Shown: piece by piece, positions 17,285 to 26,086 of the stretch
How positions within the stretch are numbered: position 1 is the first letter of the stretch
Layout: each line of letters starts with the position of its first letter
Assembly (NCBI RefSeq): GCF_945605565.1
Contig: NZ_OX216966.1
Coordinates: 4,270,001 to 4,334,000, forward strand
Direction of reading: 5' to 3'
From: Paenibacillus dendritiformis
GTDB lineage: Bacteria > Bacillota > Bacilli > Paenibacillales > Paenibacillaceae
DNA: 64,000 nucleotides
Translations under genes and position numbers: made by a program
The notes under the pieces: model-generated
What the model saw: only the letters and a program-made list of their open reading frames with translations
Databases searched by the model: none
Told to the model about the DNA's origin: nothing

Positions 17285-17809
17285 TCCTGACTCTCCTTCT
17301 TGATTTGGGTAAAGTTTTTTACGCTCATAAATGTCTAATAACGATAAGTTCAGATAATGCCTATATTAACAGGAAGATTGTAATTTTGCATCCGATAATT
17401 TCGAATATGGTCAAAATATGGTCACGATCGGAGCATCCGGGGCTCATCTTTTCCCGAACGCGTCGTACACGGGTCGTCCGCATCTGAGGCAGGTGTACAC
17501 TCCGCCGCTCCATCTTCCCTTTATGTTGGCCATGCAGCTGCAAAGGCCTGGATCTTTCGGCTTTATATCTCCCGGATCTGTCCTCCGTAATTCTCTATCC
17601 AGTCCTTCATTCCGATTACCTCGAACATATATCGGACTTAGCACACGCGAATATGCGTTCGCAATTCAAGCAGGAATTATATCCGGTTTCTGGCTGGTAA
17701 TTCTCACACTATCTTTTTGGACAGCTTGAGTTCAGCACTATCCCCGCAACTTTAGCACAATCATTTAAAGCAATCTCTCATATTGTAATATAGAAAGGAG
17801 GTGGCTTGA
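17285..17809. other. 525-bp stretch, at most one doubtful CxxC mini-ORF
   Basis: No firm gene. On the minus strand an ORF ending at 17444 contains GGVYTCLRCGRPVYDAFGK, a zinc-ribbon-like CxxC element. It could start at ATG 17533 (29 codons) or earlier up to 17644, but no ribosome site supports either. It might be a fragment of a zinc-ribbon protein. The rest shows nothing recognisable. Confidence 0.3.
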
Positions 17810-17884
17810 ATGAGACGTCGTAGACCAATCACCATTATTCTTAGACGAGGTCAAAAAGTATTGGTAGTGTGCAAAAGACATTGA
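17810..17884 (+). CDS. 24-residue cationic micro-protein
   Basis: A 75-bp ORF starts 7 bases behind a near-perfect ribosome site (AAAGGAGGTG) and is followed by a strong rightward terminator at 17927-17954. The product starts MRRRRPITIILRRG, has nine Arg/Lys, two His-adjacent positive residues at its end (VCKRH), one Cys and a central beta-prone hydrophobic stretch ILRRGQKVLVV. No family is recognised. Position between a ribosome site and a terminator in otherwise empty DNA argues for a real transcription unit. It may be a membrane-active peptide, a nucleic-acid-binding peptide or a leader; sequence alone cannot decide. Confidence 0.55.
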   Translation: MRRRRPITIILRRGQKVLVVCKRH

Positions 17885-17926
17885 TGTTCCTATTGGAGAC
17901 TCCTCCCCGTGTATACCCATAAGAAA

Positions 17927-17954
17927 AAAAGCCTCGGAGTAATCCGGGGCTTTT
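17927..17954 (+). terminator. Rho-independent terminator (rightward)
   Basis: A 7-bp stem GCCTCGG/CCGGGGC flanked by A4 and T4, with a 6-base loop, follows the micro-ORF. Confidence 0.8.
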
Positions 17955-18053
17955 GCCGTATTATCATTAGATTATAGCCCATAAAGCCGCATATTAACTT
18001 GAAAATAAAAGGCTCTGTTACCGATAAGTGTTGATTTTTCATCAAATTCAAAA

Positions 18054-18081
18054 AGACCAGTCAATATCTACTGACTGGTCT
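18054..18081 (-). terminator. Rho-independent terminator of the AraC/GyrI gene (leftward)
   Basis: A perfect 10-bp stem AGACCAGTCA/TGACTGGTCT with an 8-base loop is followed on the minus strand by TTTTT. Confidence 0.85.
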
Positions 18082-18131
18082 AATATGGTAAATGAAGATT
18101 TAACGGAATAACACTTTTGTAAATATAATAA

Positions 18132-19010
18132 TCATCCAAGTTTATCGCTAACTTTTTTCTTTACTGGCATCCAAATTTCGCTATATACATTTTCCGAGGT
18201 ACCATTGTGCTTTGTAAAAGAAATTCCAGGTATATCTGCTACTTCATAATCTGAAGAAGGCAACCATTCAGAATAAATTTTTGCGGTAGTTTCTTGAAGC
18301 GTAGCAGGAAATGGTCCTTGATTAGGGAAAATTGCCCATAAACTTTCTTCAATAGAAATTTGCTCTAAATCATCGAATGGATTTTCTTGTGTAGTTGCAA
18401 AACCAATCATATGAGTTAAGCAGCCTTTTTCTTCCAAGAAACCATCATCAAAATCATAAGATACATTCAAGACTTGATGAGGATATAGATCAGCTAATTG
18501 ATGCATTTCATTTCTTTGTTGTTCGGTAATTGACTGGGCTAGTTCTAAGATAGCATTATTTTCACCTTCGAATTGAATTGGCACTCTTTTCGATACACCT
18601 ACTATATTAAACTTCTCTTTTTTTTCAATTTTGAATTCCATGGATATTCCTCCCCTTATATCTATAAAGAATGAAAATTTGGGAAATGATTTTTGAATTT
18701 TGTTTTTAGTTACTTCTGAAGGTAAAAAACCACTCCATCCACGAAAGGCTCTTGAAAATCCTTCTATAGATTGAAAGCCATATTTATAGGCAATATCTGT
18801 CACTTTTGCTCCGTTTATTAATTCAACATTCGCGACTGATAATCTCCTATTTTTGATATACTCATTCAATGACATTCCAGCCATATACGAAAACATTCTT
18901 TTAAAATGATAATCAGATAGTCCTACAATTCTTGATATATTTTTTCCAGAGATTTCTTCTGTTAAATGTGTTTCAATGTAATCCATTAAATTATTGAATT
19001 CTTGTAACAT
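18132..19010 (-). CDS. AraC-family regulator with GyrI-like effector domain
   Basis: The 292-residue protein has an N-terminal AraC/XylS double helix-turn-helix (about 5-105, with GKNISRIVGLSDYHFKRMFSY and DIAYKYGFQSIEGFSRAF). A GyrI-like effector-binding domain follows (about 125-290, ending in EIWMPVKK). This is the Rob/SoxS-like order seen in multidrug regulators. The gene is clearly AT-rich relative to its neighbours and uses AT-ending codons, which suggests recent acquisition. It has its own leftward terminator at 18054-18081 and no neighbouring transporter. Confidence 0.88.
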   Translation of the reverse strand: MLQEFNNLMDYIETHLTEEISGKNISRIVGLSDYHFKRMFSYMAGMSLNEYIKNRRLSVANVELINGAKVTDIAYKYGFQSIEGFSRAFRGWSGFLPSEVTKNKIQKSFPKFSFFIDIRGGISMEFKIEKKEKFNIVGVSKRVPIQFEGENNAILELAQSITEQQRNEMHQLADLYPHQVLNVSYDFDDGFLEEKGCLTHMIGFATTQENPFDDLEQISIEESLWAIFPNQGPFPATLQETTAKIYSEWLPSSDYEVADIPGISFTKHNGTSENVYSEIWMPVKKKVSDKLG

Positions 19011-19209
19011 TCATTTCCCTCCTTTACAAATACATATTATCGTTAAAATTTATTACTCACTCGATATTTTTTATACGGAATTTATCGGAACTTTCCATTA
19101 TTATTATTGTCACGTAAACAATCATTTCATAACATTCTTTATTAAAATCTTAGCTGATCAAGATAGTTTAGCTTTCCGTTCATTTACTCCATGAAATATG
19201 GATTTTGAT

Positions 19210-19311
19210 TCAAATAATGCTAAGGGTAGTTTTTAACCACGCAAATACACGCTCCTTACCAAATTGGTCTAAGCGTTCAATATCAGTACGAATTTGTTCT
19301 ATCGTAGCCAT
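19210..19311 (-). CDS. 33-residue hypothetical protein
   Basis: A small ORF starts at ATG 19311, 4 bases behind GGGTGGT. The product, starting MATIEQIRTDIERLDQFGKE, reads as two amphipathic helices with ERVFAWLKTTL in the second. The codon use and composition look protein-like, but no family is recognised. It may be a small regulator-like peptide or the N-terminal stub of a truncated gene. Confidence 0.4.
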   Translation of the reverse strand: MATIEQIRTDIERLDQFGKERVFAWLKTTLSII

Positions 19312-19411
19312 TGAAACCACCCCACAAAATTGAAGCATCTATACAATTATTACAGAACGTAAGTTCTCATTTTTCGAATATCAACACATATCACAAACAG
19401 AGCCAAATAAA

Positions 19412-19452
19412 AAAAGGAGCCCCACCAGCACAATGCCAGTGGAACCCCTTTT
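19412..19452 (-). terminator. Rho-independent terminator (leftward, possibly bidirectional)
   Basis: An imperfect 17-18-bp stem around GGAGCCCCACC and GGTTCCACTGG (minus strand) is followed on the minus strand by T7. It lies just after the gene at 19555-20319. Confidence 0.7.
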
Positions 19453-19554
19453 CACCAGTGCCTCCGGATTTGTAAAACATTAACACCATTCATTACGTGT
19501 CCTGCGGCTCAGTTCCGAGTTGCGCAACACTCTAGGATGTATTGATTACGCTCG

Positions 19555-20319
19555 TTAATACTCCACGACTTCCTTCTTCATATCTTCGATGCTCGCTATA
19601 TGTTCCAGCTTCTCATAGGGAAGATGCAGCACCATCCACTTCACCGCTCCCCCGCTTCCCGCGCTCTCTTCCTTCGTTTCCTTGTCCCTGCCTCTGACGA
19701 ATATCTCCACCTCCCAAGGCGCTGCCGCGATGTCCGGCACGACGGCATATAATTCCTGCCATAGCGCTTCGGAGATTGAATCTGTTCGAAGGTGCATTTC
19801 CAGCGTATATTCATACTTCGGCTCCAGAGGGATCGCCACACCATTGTCATCTGCGGCAGAACTGGTGCCACTGTCTATCGGCATCGTGAAGTAGGTGGTC
19901 GTTACCGCGATGGACTCAATGTCTTCCTGCGCATAGAGCTTCGGATACCGCTTGCGAAGCTCATCATCGATTCGTTGCTCCCAGTAGACCATACTATAGT
20001 TATCTATCAGCCTTTCTCCCCTGCCTTGGATCGCCTCATCATAAAAAGTCTGCTTGGTTACGTCAATGATCCGATTTTCGGTGTCATGTATGTTGAACAC
20101 ACTGGCCGTATATTCACGGAACTTGAAGTTGTAAGAGCTCCCGGCAACCGCGGCATCCATATTGTACTTGGCCTTCATATAGGTGACGGCTTCCCTCTTG
20201 ACTTCCGCATGCTTCCACGGATATCCATTGAACTCGGTATATGTATAAAAGATGAACCATCCCGCCAAACTGATCATCATGATCGACAGCATGATCACCA
20301 GAATCTTCTTTTTCTTCAT
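19555..20319 (-). CDS. membrane-anchored protein, possibly YfjL-like
   Basis: The 254-residue protein has a Lys-rich start (MKKKKILVIM), one TM helix (about 6-28) and an external domain opening with NGYPWKHAEVKREAVTYMKAKY. That pattern reminds me of Bacillus YfjL-like proteins. The remainder is a mixed alpha/beta domain with FYDEAIQGRGERL and a C-terminal acidic end. No catalytic motif is visible. A GAGG ribosome site precedes the ATG. It ends at a terminator. Function unknown; the family suggestion is from memory of the 'PW' motif only. Confidence 0.6.
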   Translation of the reverse strand: MKKKKILVIMLSIMMISLAGWFIFYTYTEFNGYPWKHAEVKREAVTYMKAKYNMDAAVAGSSYNFKFREYTASVFNIHDTENRIIDVTKQTFYDEAIQGRGERLIDNYSMVYWEQRIDDELRKRYPKLYAQEDIESIAVTTTYFTMPIDSGTSSAADDNGVAIPLEPKYEYTLEMHLRTDSISEALWQELYAVVPDIAAAPWEVEIFVRGRDKETKEESAGSGGAVKWMVLHLPYEKLEHIASIEDMKKEVVEY

Positions 20320-20640
20320 GAACCTCTTCTTCCTCCTCCACCGAAGTTCCTAATGCCCTTGGTTGCATCTCACGTTCTTCTATTGGCGAACCCTGACAGG
20401 CTGGCTGCACCGCGCGGAGCATCTTTATAGCGTCCTTCAAGTCCTTTACATTCTCGTTTTGATTCCTTTCATGATTGTCGCGAATCTGCTTTCCGTTTCT
20501 TTGATATCTCCTTCTCTCTAATCCTCGTGCTTCTCTTGATCCACACCAAGAAAACCTCAACTCACACTTTTCCCAGTATCTTGATGCGCCTTCTTCATCG
20601 TAGCGAATCCGGTATTTGATGTAAAGATGATTTTCCGCCT
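20320..20640 (-). other. possible gene remnant with charged coiled-coil-like reading frame
   Basis: Upstream of the YfjL-like gene the minus strand carries an open frame with protein-like content: NHLYIKYRIRYDEEGASRYW, later NVKDLKDAIKML, then a Glu-rich run. The frame continues into the next gene out of phase and has no good start. It also overlaps the plus-strand cysteine-containing ORF at its upstream end. It may be a decayed gene. Function unknown. Confidence 0.3.
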
Positions 20641-20839
20641 CCTCGTTGCGCTGCCAAGCCCATCCCAAGCCGCCACATGCGGCCCGAAAATTTTGGTGAA
20701 AACGGAAACATTCTGCCTCGACGGCAGAACCTACATCAAGAAACACTACTCCCAAACCTGCAAGTATGACAACGGCAAAACGGTAACCGAAAAATGGGTA
20801 GAAACGGATTCCCGTAGCGGATGCATGGTCCAGAACTAA
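20627..20839 (+). CDS. small cysteine-containing, possibly secreted protein
   Basis: The 70-residue ORF has a protein-like C-terminal part: ATCGPKILVKTETFCLDG, then HYSQTCKYDNGKT and DSRSGCMVQN. Four cysteines are spaced 12, 17 and 23 residues apart, with a polar, Thr/Lys/Asp-rich composition typical of small extracellular disulfide proteins. The first 16 residues could be a weak signal peptide ending in SQAA. No ribosome site precedes the ATG, so the true 5' end may be lost or frameshifted. The opposite strand also has an open frame here; I prefer the plus strand by composition. Confidence 0.45.
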   Translation: MIFRLLVALPSPSQAATCGPKILVKTETFCLDGRTYIKKHYSQTCKYDNGKTVTEKWVETDSRSGCMVQN

Positions 20840-20958
20840 TGCATTAACACATACGATCTCTATCATCATAAAAATTAAGCAGCTCTAACGATTCTCTCCA
20901 TAGTCCTGGGAAGGACTTGCCGGATGAATCGCAGAGCCGCTTTATCATGTCCATGCAG

Positions 20959-21882
20959 CTATGAATTTGCGCGGTTCAATCTGAATTGTTCGACGTCGTT
21001 CAGCGTTGGCAGCGAAGGGATCGCCCCCGGACGCGTGACGGTAAGCGCGCCAACGGCGTTGGCGAACCGGACCGCGTCCCGCAAGGAATCGCCTCGTGCC
21101 AGCCGAACAGCGAGCGCGCCGTTGAAGGAATCGCCGGCCGCTACGGAATCAACAGGCGTGACCGGATAACCTTCGATTACTGCGCTGCCGCCGTCTTCCA
21201 CGATAAGCGCTCCTTTGTCTGCCATCGTAATGATAACATGGCGAACCCCGGCGTGCAGCAGTGCCCGCCCCGCGGCTTGCGCGCCGTCAATGGAAGTGGC
21301 GGGTATGCCGGTCAGCAGCTCCGCCTCCGCTTCATTCGGCGTCAGATAAGTGACCTGCCGAAGGAGGGAGCCGCTCAGCGGCCGGGCCGGCGCAGGATTC
21401 AGAAGCACGGGCACGCGATAGCGGGAGGCCAGTGCGACCGCCTCCTCCGTCATCCCCGGATCCATCTCAAGCTGTATCACCAGGATGGAAGCGGACCGGA
21501 TCAGATCTTCAATTCCATGAAGCTCCTGACCGGAATAGCGAAGGTTGGCGCCAGGCACGACCACGATCCGGTTCTCGCCGTTCGCCTCCAGCACAATGGA
21601 TCCGATGCCGGTCGGATCAGATTCGCTGAAGAGGATATGATCGGTGTTGATGCCTTCCCGCTGCATAACCGCCAGCATCTCGCGGCCGAACTCGTCCCGG
21701 CCCAGCATGCCGGCCATTGTCACCCGGCCCCCCAATCTTGCCGCCGCCACCGCCTGATTGGCGCCTTTGCCGCCCGGGAAGCGGGCGAAAGCATGCCCCA
21801 ACACCGTCTCCCCCGCCTTCGGCGCCTGCTCGGCCCGGACGACCAGATCCATCATGAAGCTGCCGATGACTACGATATTCAT
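20959..21882 (-). CDS. rbsK: ribokinase-family (PfkB) sugar kinase
   Basis: The 307-residue protein has the ribokinase N-terminus (VIGSFMMDLVVRAEQAPKAGE), the substrate motif FPGGKGANQAVAAARLGG (about 38-55), and the PfkB signature with catalytic Asp in PVDSVAAGDSFNGALA (about 245-260). Start ATG 21882 has GGGAGGGG 6 bases upstream. It phosphorylates the 5-OH of ribose or a similar furanose sugar. It is the last gene of the leftward carbohydrate operon, 14 bp after the SIS isomerase gene. Ribokinases can accept D-arabinose; together with the isomerase that would give D-ribulose 5-phosphate, which is an inference. Confidence 0.88.
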   Translation of the reverse strand: MNIVVIGSFMMDLVVRAEQAPKAGETVLGHAFARFPGGKGANQAVAAARLGGRVTMAGMLGRDEFGREMLAVMQREGINTDHILFSESDPTGIGSIVLEANGENRIVVVPGANLRYSGQELHGIEDLIRSASILVIQLEMDPGMTEEAVALASRYRVPVLLNPAPARPLSGSLLRQVTYLTPNEAEAELLTGIPATSIDGAQAAGRALLHAGVRHVIITMADKGALIVEDGGSAVIEGYPVTPVDSVAAGDSFNGALAVRLARGDSLRDAVRFANAVGALTVTRPGAIPSLPTLNDVEQFRLNRANS

Positions 21883-21896
21883 AATCTGCCCCTCCC

Positions 21897-22502
21897 TCAC
21901 ATTCCGCTCTTCCGTTCTTGCTGCAGCTGCTTGCCAAGGCTTCCTCCCGGATGATACAAATAGAAATCGTCGCGGTTGAACGATTTGAGCCGAGATATCG
22001 TGACCGCAAGCGCGTCGCCGATCGCAAGCTGGATCATGGCGCTCGTCGTCGGTGCGAGTCCCAGATGGTCCGCTTCTTTTTCGTAGCTGTAAGTAAGCGC
22101 AATACCGCTGTGGAGAGCCAGCGTCGATTGTCCATTGCTCGTGATCGCGATCGTTTGAGAGCCAATAGATCGTACGATAGCCAGCATATTCAACACTTCC
22201 TGCGTCTCGCCGCTGTTGGAGATGAGCAGGACCACGTCCCGCTTCTCGATCATGCCGCTGTCTCCGTGGGCCGCTTCCGCGGAATGGACGAAGAAGGCTG
22301 GCGTTCCCGTGCTGGACAACGACGAAGCTATTTTCTTCCCGACATGCCCGGACTTGCCTATCCCCGTTACGACGATCTTGCCTTTGCATTCCCGCAGCAT
22401 GTCGACAGCAGCGGCATATTCCTCTCCGATCTCCGAGATTAGCCGGTCGAGCGCGCTCGCTTCGTTGCGCAGGCTCTGCCTGATCAGTTCAACGATGCAC
22501 AT
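21897..22502 (-). CDS. SIS-domain sugar-phosphate isomerase, KpsF/GutQ (arabinose-5-phosphate isomerase) type
   Basis: The 201-residue protein is a single SIS domain with the KpsF/GutQ signatures KIVVTGIGKSGHVGKKIA (about 42-59), PAFFVHSAEAAHGDSGMI, LISNSGETQEV, LAPTTSAMIQLAIGDALAV and HPGGSLGKQL at the end. The CBS pair of full KdsD/GutQ is missing. Members interconvert D-arabinose 5-phosphate and D-ribulose 5-phosphate; Gram-positives lack Kdo, so a catabolic role is expected. It sits between the sugar transporter genes and the ribokinase gene. ATG 22502 (or TTG 22505) lies behind AAGGAAGG. Confidence 0.85.
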   Translation of the reverse strand: MCIVELIRQSLRNEASALDRLISEIGEEYAAAVDMLRECKGKIVVTGIGKSGHVGKKIASSLSSTGTPAFFVHSAEAAHGDSGMIEKRDVVLLISNSGETQEVLNMLAIVRSIGSQTIAITSNGQSTLALHSGIALTYSYEKEADHLGLAPTTSAMIQLAIGDALAVTISRLKSFNRDDFYLYHPGGSLGKQLQQERKSGM

Positions 22503-22543
22503 CAATTTACAACCTTCCTTCCTAATGAAATAGGAGTTCGCGG

Positions 22544-23440
22544 TCAACCTTTCAACGAGCCCATCATGACGCCTTTGACGAAATATTTCTGTATAAATGG
22601 ATAGACGCATAATATCGGCGTCGTCGCCACCATTATCGTCGCTGCCCGGATGATGTCTGGCGTCACCAGATTTTGCGGCTTGGCAGGATCATAGTTGTCA
22701 TATTCCTGAAATTGCGGCGACCCTTCGATGATGATTTTGCGCAGGACGTTGCCGAGCACCGCCTTATCCTGGGATTGAATGTAGAGCAGCGAATCGAACC
22801 ATGCATTCCAATGCGAGACGGCATACCAGAGCGAGATCGTCGCGATGATCGGCGTCGACACGGGAAGAACGATGGACAGCAGGATGCGGATATCATGGGC
22901 GCCGTCGATTTTAGCCGACTCCTCAATCTCTTCGGGCAGCGACATGAAGAAATTGCGGACGATAATCATCGTGAACGCCGCGATCAGGCCGGGCAAAATG
23001 AGCGACAGGCGATTATCCAGCAATCCCAACTCCTTGATCAGCAAATAGTTCGGGATAAGCCCGCCGCTGAAGAACATCGTGAATACGATGATTAACGTAT
23101 ACAGATTGCGGTTCGGTAAATGCCGCTTGGCAAGCGGATAAGCGCACAGCACGGTGAACAGGACATTCATGGCCGTCCCGAACCCCGTCCGGATGATCGT
23201 ATTGAAATAGCCGGTCCAGATCATTTTGTTGGAAAAAACAATCTTGTACGCCTCCAGCGTCGTTTCCTTCGGCCACAGCTTCAAGCCGTACTGATTCGCC
23301 GCGGCCGGCGTGCTGAATGAGACGACAATGACATTAATGAACGGATAGACGGCCGTAAAGGCGAACAATGACAGGAACACGACATTGCAAAGGTCGAATA
23401 CTTTTTCCCCTGTTGTTTTGCTGCCGATGGTCATGGACAT
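22544..23440 (-). CDS. carbohydrate ABC transporter permease, LplC/YtcP type
   Basis: The 298-residue membrane protein has six TM helices and the EAA-loop of sugar permeases in EEIEESAKIDGAHDIRI (about 185-201). The family ending PFIQKYFVKGVMMGSLKG is diagnostic for the LplC/YtcP (CUT1) subgroup. It would form a heterodimer with the LplB-type protein encoded 15 bp upstream and use a shared MsmX-type ATPase made elsewhere, as no ATPase gene is in the locus. Confidence 0.92.
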   Translation of the reverse strand: MSMTIGSKTTGEKVFDLCNVVFLSLFAFTAVYPFINVIVVSFSTPAAANQYGLKLWPKETTLEAYKIVFSNKMIWTGYFNTIIRTGFGTAMNVLFTVLCAYPLAKRHLPNRNLYTLIIVFTMFFSGGLIPNYLLIKELGLLDNRLSLILPGLIAAFTMIIVRNFFMSLPEEIEESAKIDGAHDIRILLSIVLPVSTPIIATISLWYAVSHWNAWFDSLLYIQSQDKAVLGNVLRKIIIEGSPQFQEYDNYDPAKPQNLVTPDIIRAATIMVATTPILCVYPFIQKYFVKGVMMGSLKG

Positions 23441-23455
23441 GTCCCGGTCTCCTCC

Positions 23456-24427
23456 CTACCAGATTCCGTAATCGCTGAACCGCTTGACGATGAAGTTGGT
23501 GAGCAGTATGAGCACGAACGCGATGACAGTGGTGAACAATCCTGATGCGGTCGCAAGACCGTATTCCATCTCTTTAATCCCGAGCCGGTACGTATAGGTG
23601 CTGAGCACATCGCCCACTTCGTAGACGGCTTCATTGTAGAAATTAAAGATCTGGTCGAAATCATCGGAAATGATGCCGCCGACCGCGAAGATGAACATGA
23701 TCGTGATGACCGGAAGCAGCGACGGCAGCGTAATGTGGATCATCTGATGCCAGCGCCGGGCCCCGTCGACGACGGCAGCCTCGTATAAGGACGGATCCAC
23801 GTTGGAGAGCGCGGCCAAGTAGATGATCGATCCCCAGCCTACGCTTTTCCATACCTCCGTGCTGACCAGCAAGGTCCGGAACCAGTTCTGATCCCCGAAG
23901 AAAAAAATCGGCTCCAGGCCGAGCGAAGTCAACAAATAATTGACGATGCCCCGGGTAGGCGAAAAAATCTCCATAAACACGCCGGCCAACACGACCCAGG
24001 ACAAAAAATGCGGCAAATAGCTCAAGGTCTGAACGAACTTCTTGAATAGGATGACGCGAAGCTCATTCAACAGAATCGCCAAAATGATAGGAGCCGGAAA
24101 GCCGAAAATAAGCTTATATACACTTAATATGATCGTGTTCCGGAATGCCCGCGGGAAGTCCCGCCCCGAGAACAGCTCGCGGAAGTTATCCAATCCGCAC
24201 CACGGGCTCCCGAAAATGCCGTCCACGATCCGGTAGTCCTTGAAGGCGAGAATAATGCCGTACATCGGCAAATATTTAAAAATGAAAAAAAAGAGAAGGC
24301 ATGGGAACATCATGTAAAACAGATAGCGGTTCTTCCAATATGATTTCAGCCAAGCGGCGAATCTGGCCGCTGCCCCGGGCGGCTTGCGGATCATGATGCT
24401 GCTCAGAATGCTCACCCTTTCCGACAA
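23456..24427 (-). CDS. carbohydrate ABC transporter permease, LplB type
   Basis: This 323-residue permease has six or seven TM helices, the opening YLFYMMFPCLLFFFIFKYLP and GIILAFKDYRI typical of LplB, and the EAA loop DPSLYEAAVVDGARRWHQM. The start is uncertain: TTG 24427, GTG 24415 and ATG 24391 all lack a clear ribosome site, and translation may be coupled to the binding-protein gene 63 bp upstream. It imports an oligosaccharide together with the LplC-type partner. Confidence 0.9.
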   Translation of the reverse strand: MSERVSILSSIMIRKPPGAAARFAAWLKSYWKNRYLFYMMFPCLLFFFIFKYLPMYGIILAFKDYRIVDGIFGSPWCGLDNFRELFSGRDFPRAFRNTIILSVYKLIFGFPAPIILAILLNELRVILFKKFVQTLSYLPHFLSWVVLAGVFMEIFSPTRGIVNYLLTSLGLEPIFFFGDQNWFRTLLVSTEVWKSVGWGSIIYLAALSNVDPSLYEAAVVDGARRWHQMIHITLPSLLPVITIMFIFAVGGIISDDFDQIFNFYNEAVYEVGDVLSTYTYRLGIKEMEYGLATASGLFTTVIAFVLILLTNFIVKRFSDYGIW

Positions 24428-24490
24428 GGAAAAACGATCAATCGAATCAGCCGACGATCCATTGACCGTTCTTCCTCCCCCTGTAGTGAC

Positions 24491-26086
24491 TTACTTCAGT
24501 GATTGATACCAGTCGTTGGCCTCCTTGGTCAACTGCTCGCCCCCATCCTTCAGCCACTGCTCCACGAATCGATCGAACTCGTCAAGCGGCTTGTCGCCGT
24601 TAATGATCGCCGCATACGTTTCCCGCTGCAGCTTCTCGACCAGATTTTTGTAATATTTTGATTCGGACGGCAGCGGCGCTTTGAGCGCATTGGCGATGGA
24701 GCCGTCCTCATACTTGAACAGCTTGCTCGTCGCCTCGCGCTCCTCCGGCTTCGACCACTTCTCGGCGAACTCCGGCTGGGCGAACGGCGTGAACGTAATA
24801 TGCAGGCCAAGCTTCGCCTGGGCTTCGTTCTTGCTGTACTCGTCCTTCATCTTCGGCTGGAGGCCATTCATCTCGTAGGTCTCGCCGATCGTGCCGAACT
24901 TCACCTTCATGAACAGATCATAGTCGCTGTACACCGCATCCCAGATCTGCATAATCCGGTGCTTCAATTCCGGATCCTTCGCTTCCTTGCCGAACGCCAT
25001 ATAGACGGAACCCGTCATGCCCGGAGCCGGCACGCCCGCTTGTCCGTTCGGACCCTTGACCGGCTTGCCGTAAGCAATCTCAGCTGCGGGGTTCGTCTCG
25101 GCCAGCAGCTTCACGTTATCTCCGCCCGGAAAGCTTTTCTCCGGGTTGGGTGGCGTCCAATGATAGTACGCCCCATGCGAGGAGAGTCCGATCTTGCCGT
25201 TGACGAAATCATTCGAAATCGCCCAGTAGCCGCCGGTATTCTCGCCATTCGGCAGCACCCATTCGGGGCTGATCACGTCATCCTTCTTCATCTCCCGAAG
25301 CACTTCCAGGGCCATCTTCGCTTCCGGCGTAATGCCGCTCCATACCAGCTTGCCGTCGCGTTCCGTCCAGAATTCCGGATAGATGCCGAAGGCGCCGTAC
25401 ACCTGCTGCATGCCTGTCTTGGACATGCCGTACGTGTCTTTTTGCCCATTGCCGTCCGGGTCGTCATAACGGAAGCGGCGCATCGCTTCCTTCAGCTCGT
25501 CAAGCGTCTCCGGCACCTTCGCGATGCCTACCTTGTCGAGCCAATCCTTCCTCCAGGCAACCGCCCAGCCGTATACACCATCGGTGTTCAGGCTCGGAAT
25601 GCCCATATATTCGCCGTTGCGCTTGACATACTTCCACGCTTGCGGATCATATTTATCGACCAGCTTTTTGTAGTTCGGCATATAGGTGTTGAGCTCATCT
25701 TCGGTGAATGTCACGGCGATGCCCTGATCGATGAATTTAGCCAGATCCGCCCCGTTGTACACCGTCATGAAGTCGGGAAATTCGCCGGCCGCCATTTTAG
25801 CCCCAAGCAGTTCTTCTCTCTGCGTAACATCGAGGTACCAAATGTTGAACTTGACGTTAAATTTCTCCTCCAGCAGCTTTTTGCTTGCTGCATCGGCATC
25901 GACCGGACCGTATTGATACGTCAGCCAATTGATCATAAGCGCTTCCTCTTTGCCGCTGCCGCTCTCATTTTCCTCCACGTTCGGCGGCGCATTGCCCTCC
26001 TCCTTCTGGCTGCAGGCTGCCAGACTGATGGCAACCAGCGCGGCCAGCACCCAGATCGCCAATGTGCCCCATCTTCCGCGAACCAT
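24491..26086 (-). CDS. extracellular sugar-binding lipoprotein, LplA type
   Basis: The 531-residue protein has a lipoprotein signal with lipobox SLAAC, a Glu/Ser linker and a large type of solute-binding protein (family 1) common in Paenibacillus. Segments such as INWLTYQYGPVDADA, EFPDFMTVYNGADL and YDDPDGNGQKDTYGMS (a Ca-like loop) support this. ATG 26086 lies behind AGGAGGGG; an ATG at 26101 has none. It feeds the two permeases downstream. Oddly, its first 41 codons overlap the end of the upstream glycosidase-like gene. Confidence 0.9.
   Translation of the reverse strand: MVRGRWGTLAIWVLAALVAISLAACSQKEEGNAPPNVEENESGSGKEEALMINWLTYQYGPVDADAASKKLLEEKFNVKFNIWYLDVTQREELLGAKMAAGEFPDFMTVYNGADLAKFIDQGIAVTFTEDELNTYMPNYKKLVDKYDPQAWKYVKRNGEYMGIPSLNTDGVYGWAVAWRKDWLDKVGIAKVPETLDELKEAMRRFRYDDPDGNGQKDTYGMSKTGMQQVYGAFGIYPEFWTERDGKLVWSGITPEAKMALEVLREMKKDDVISPEWVLPNGENTGGYWAISNDFVNGKIGLSSHGAYYHWTPPNPEKSFPGGDNVKLLAETNPAAEIAYGKPVKGPNGQAGVPAPGMTGSVYMAFGKEAKDPELKHRIMQIWDAVYSDYDLFMKVKFGTIGETYEMNGLQPKMKDEYSKNEAQAKLGLHITFTPFAQPEFAEKWSKPEEREATSKLFKYEDGSIANALKAPLPSESKYYKNLVEKLQRETYAAIINGDKPLDEFDRFVEQWLKDGGEQLTKEANDWYQSLK

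Noticed and set aside
17444..17644. 66-codon minus-strand ORF with a CxxC element
   Set aside because: The YTCLRCG piece is tempting, but there is no ribosome site; kept only as a remark in the intergenic entry.
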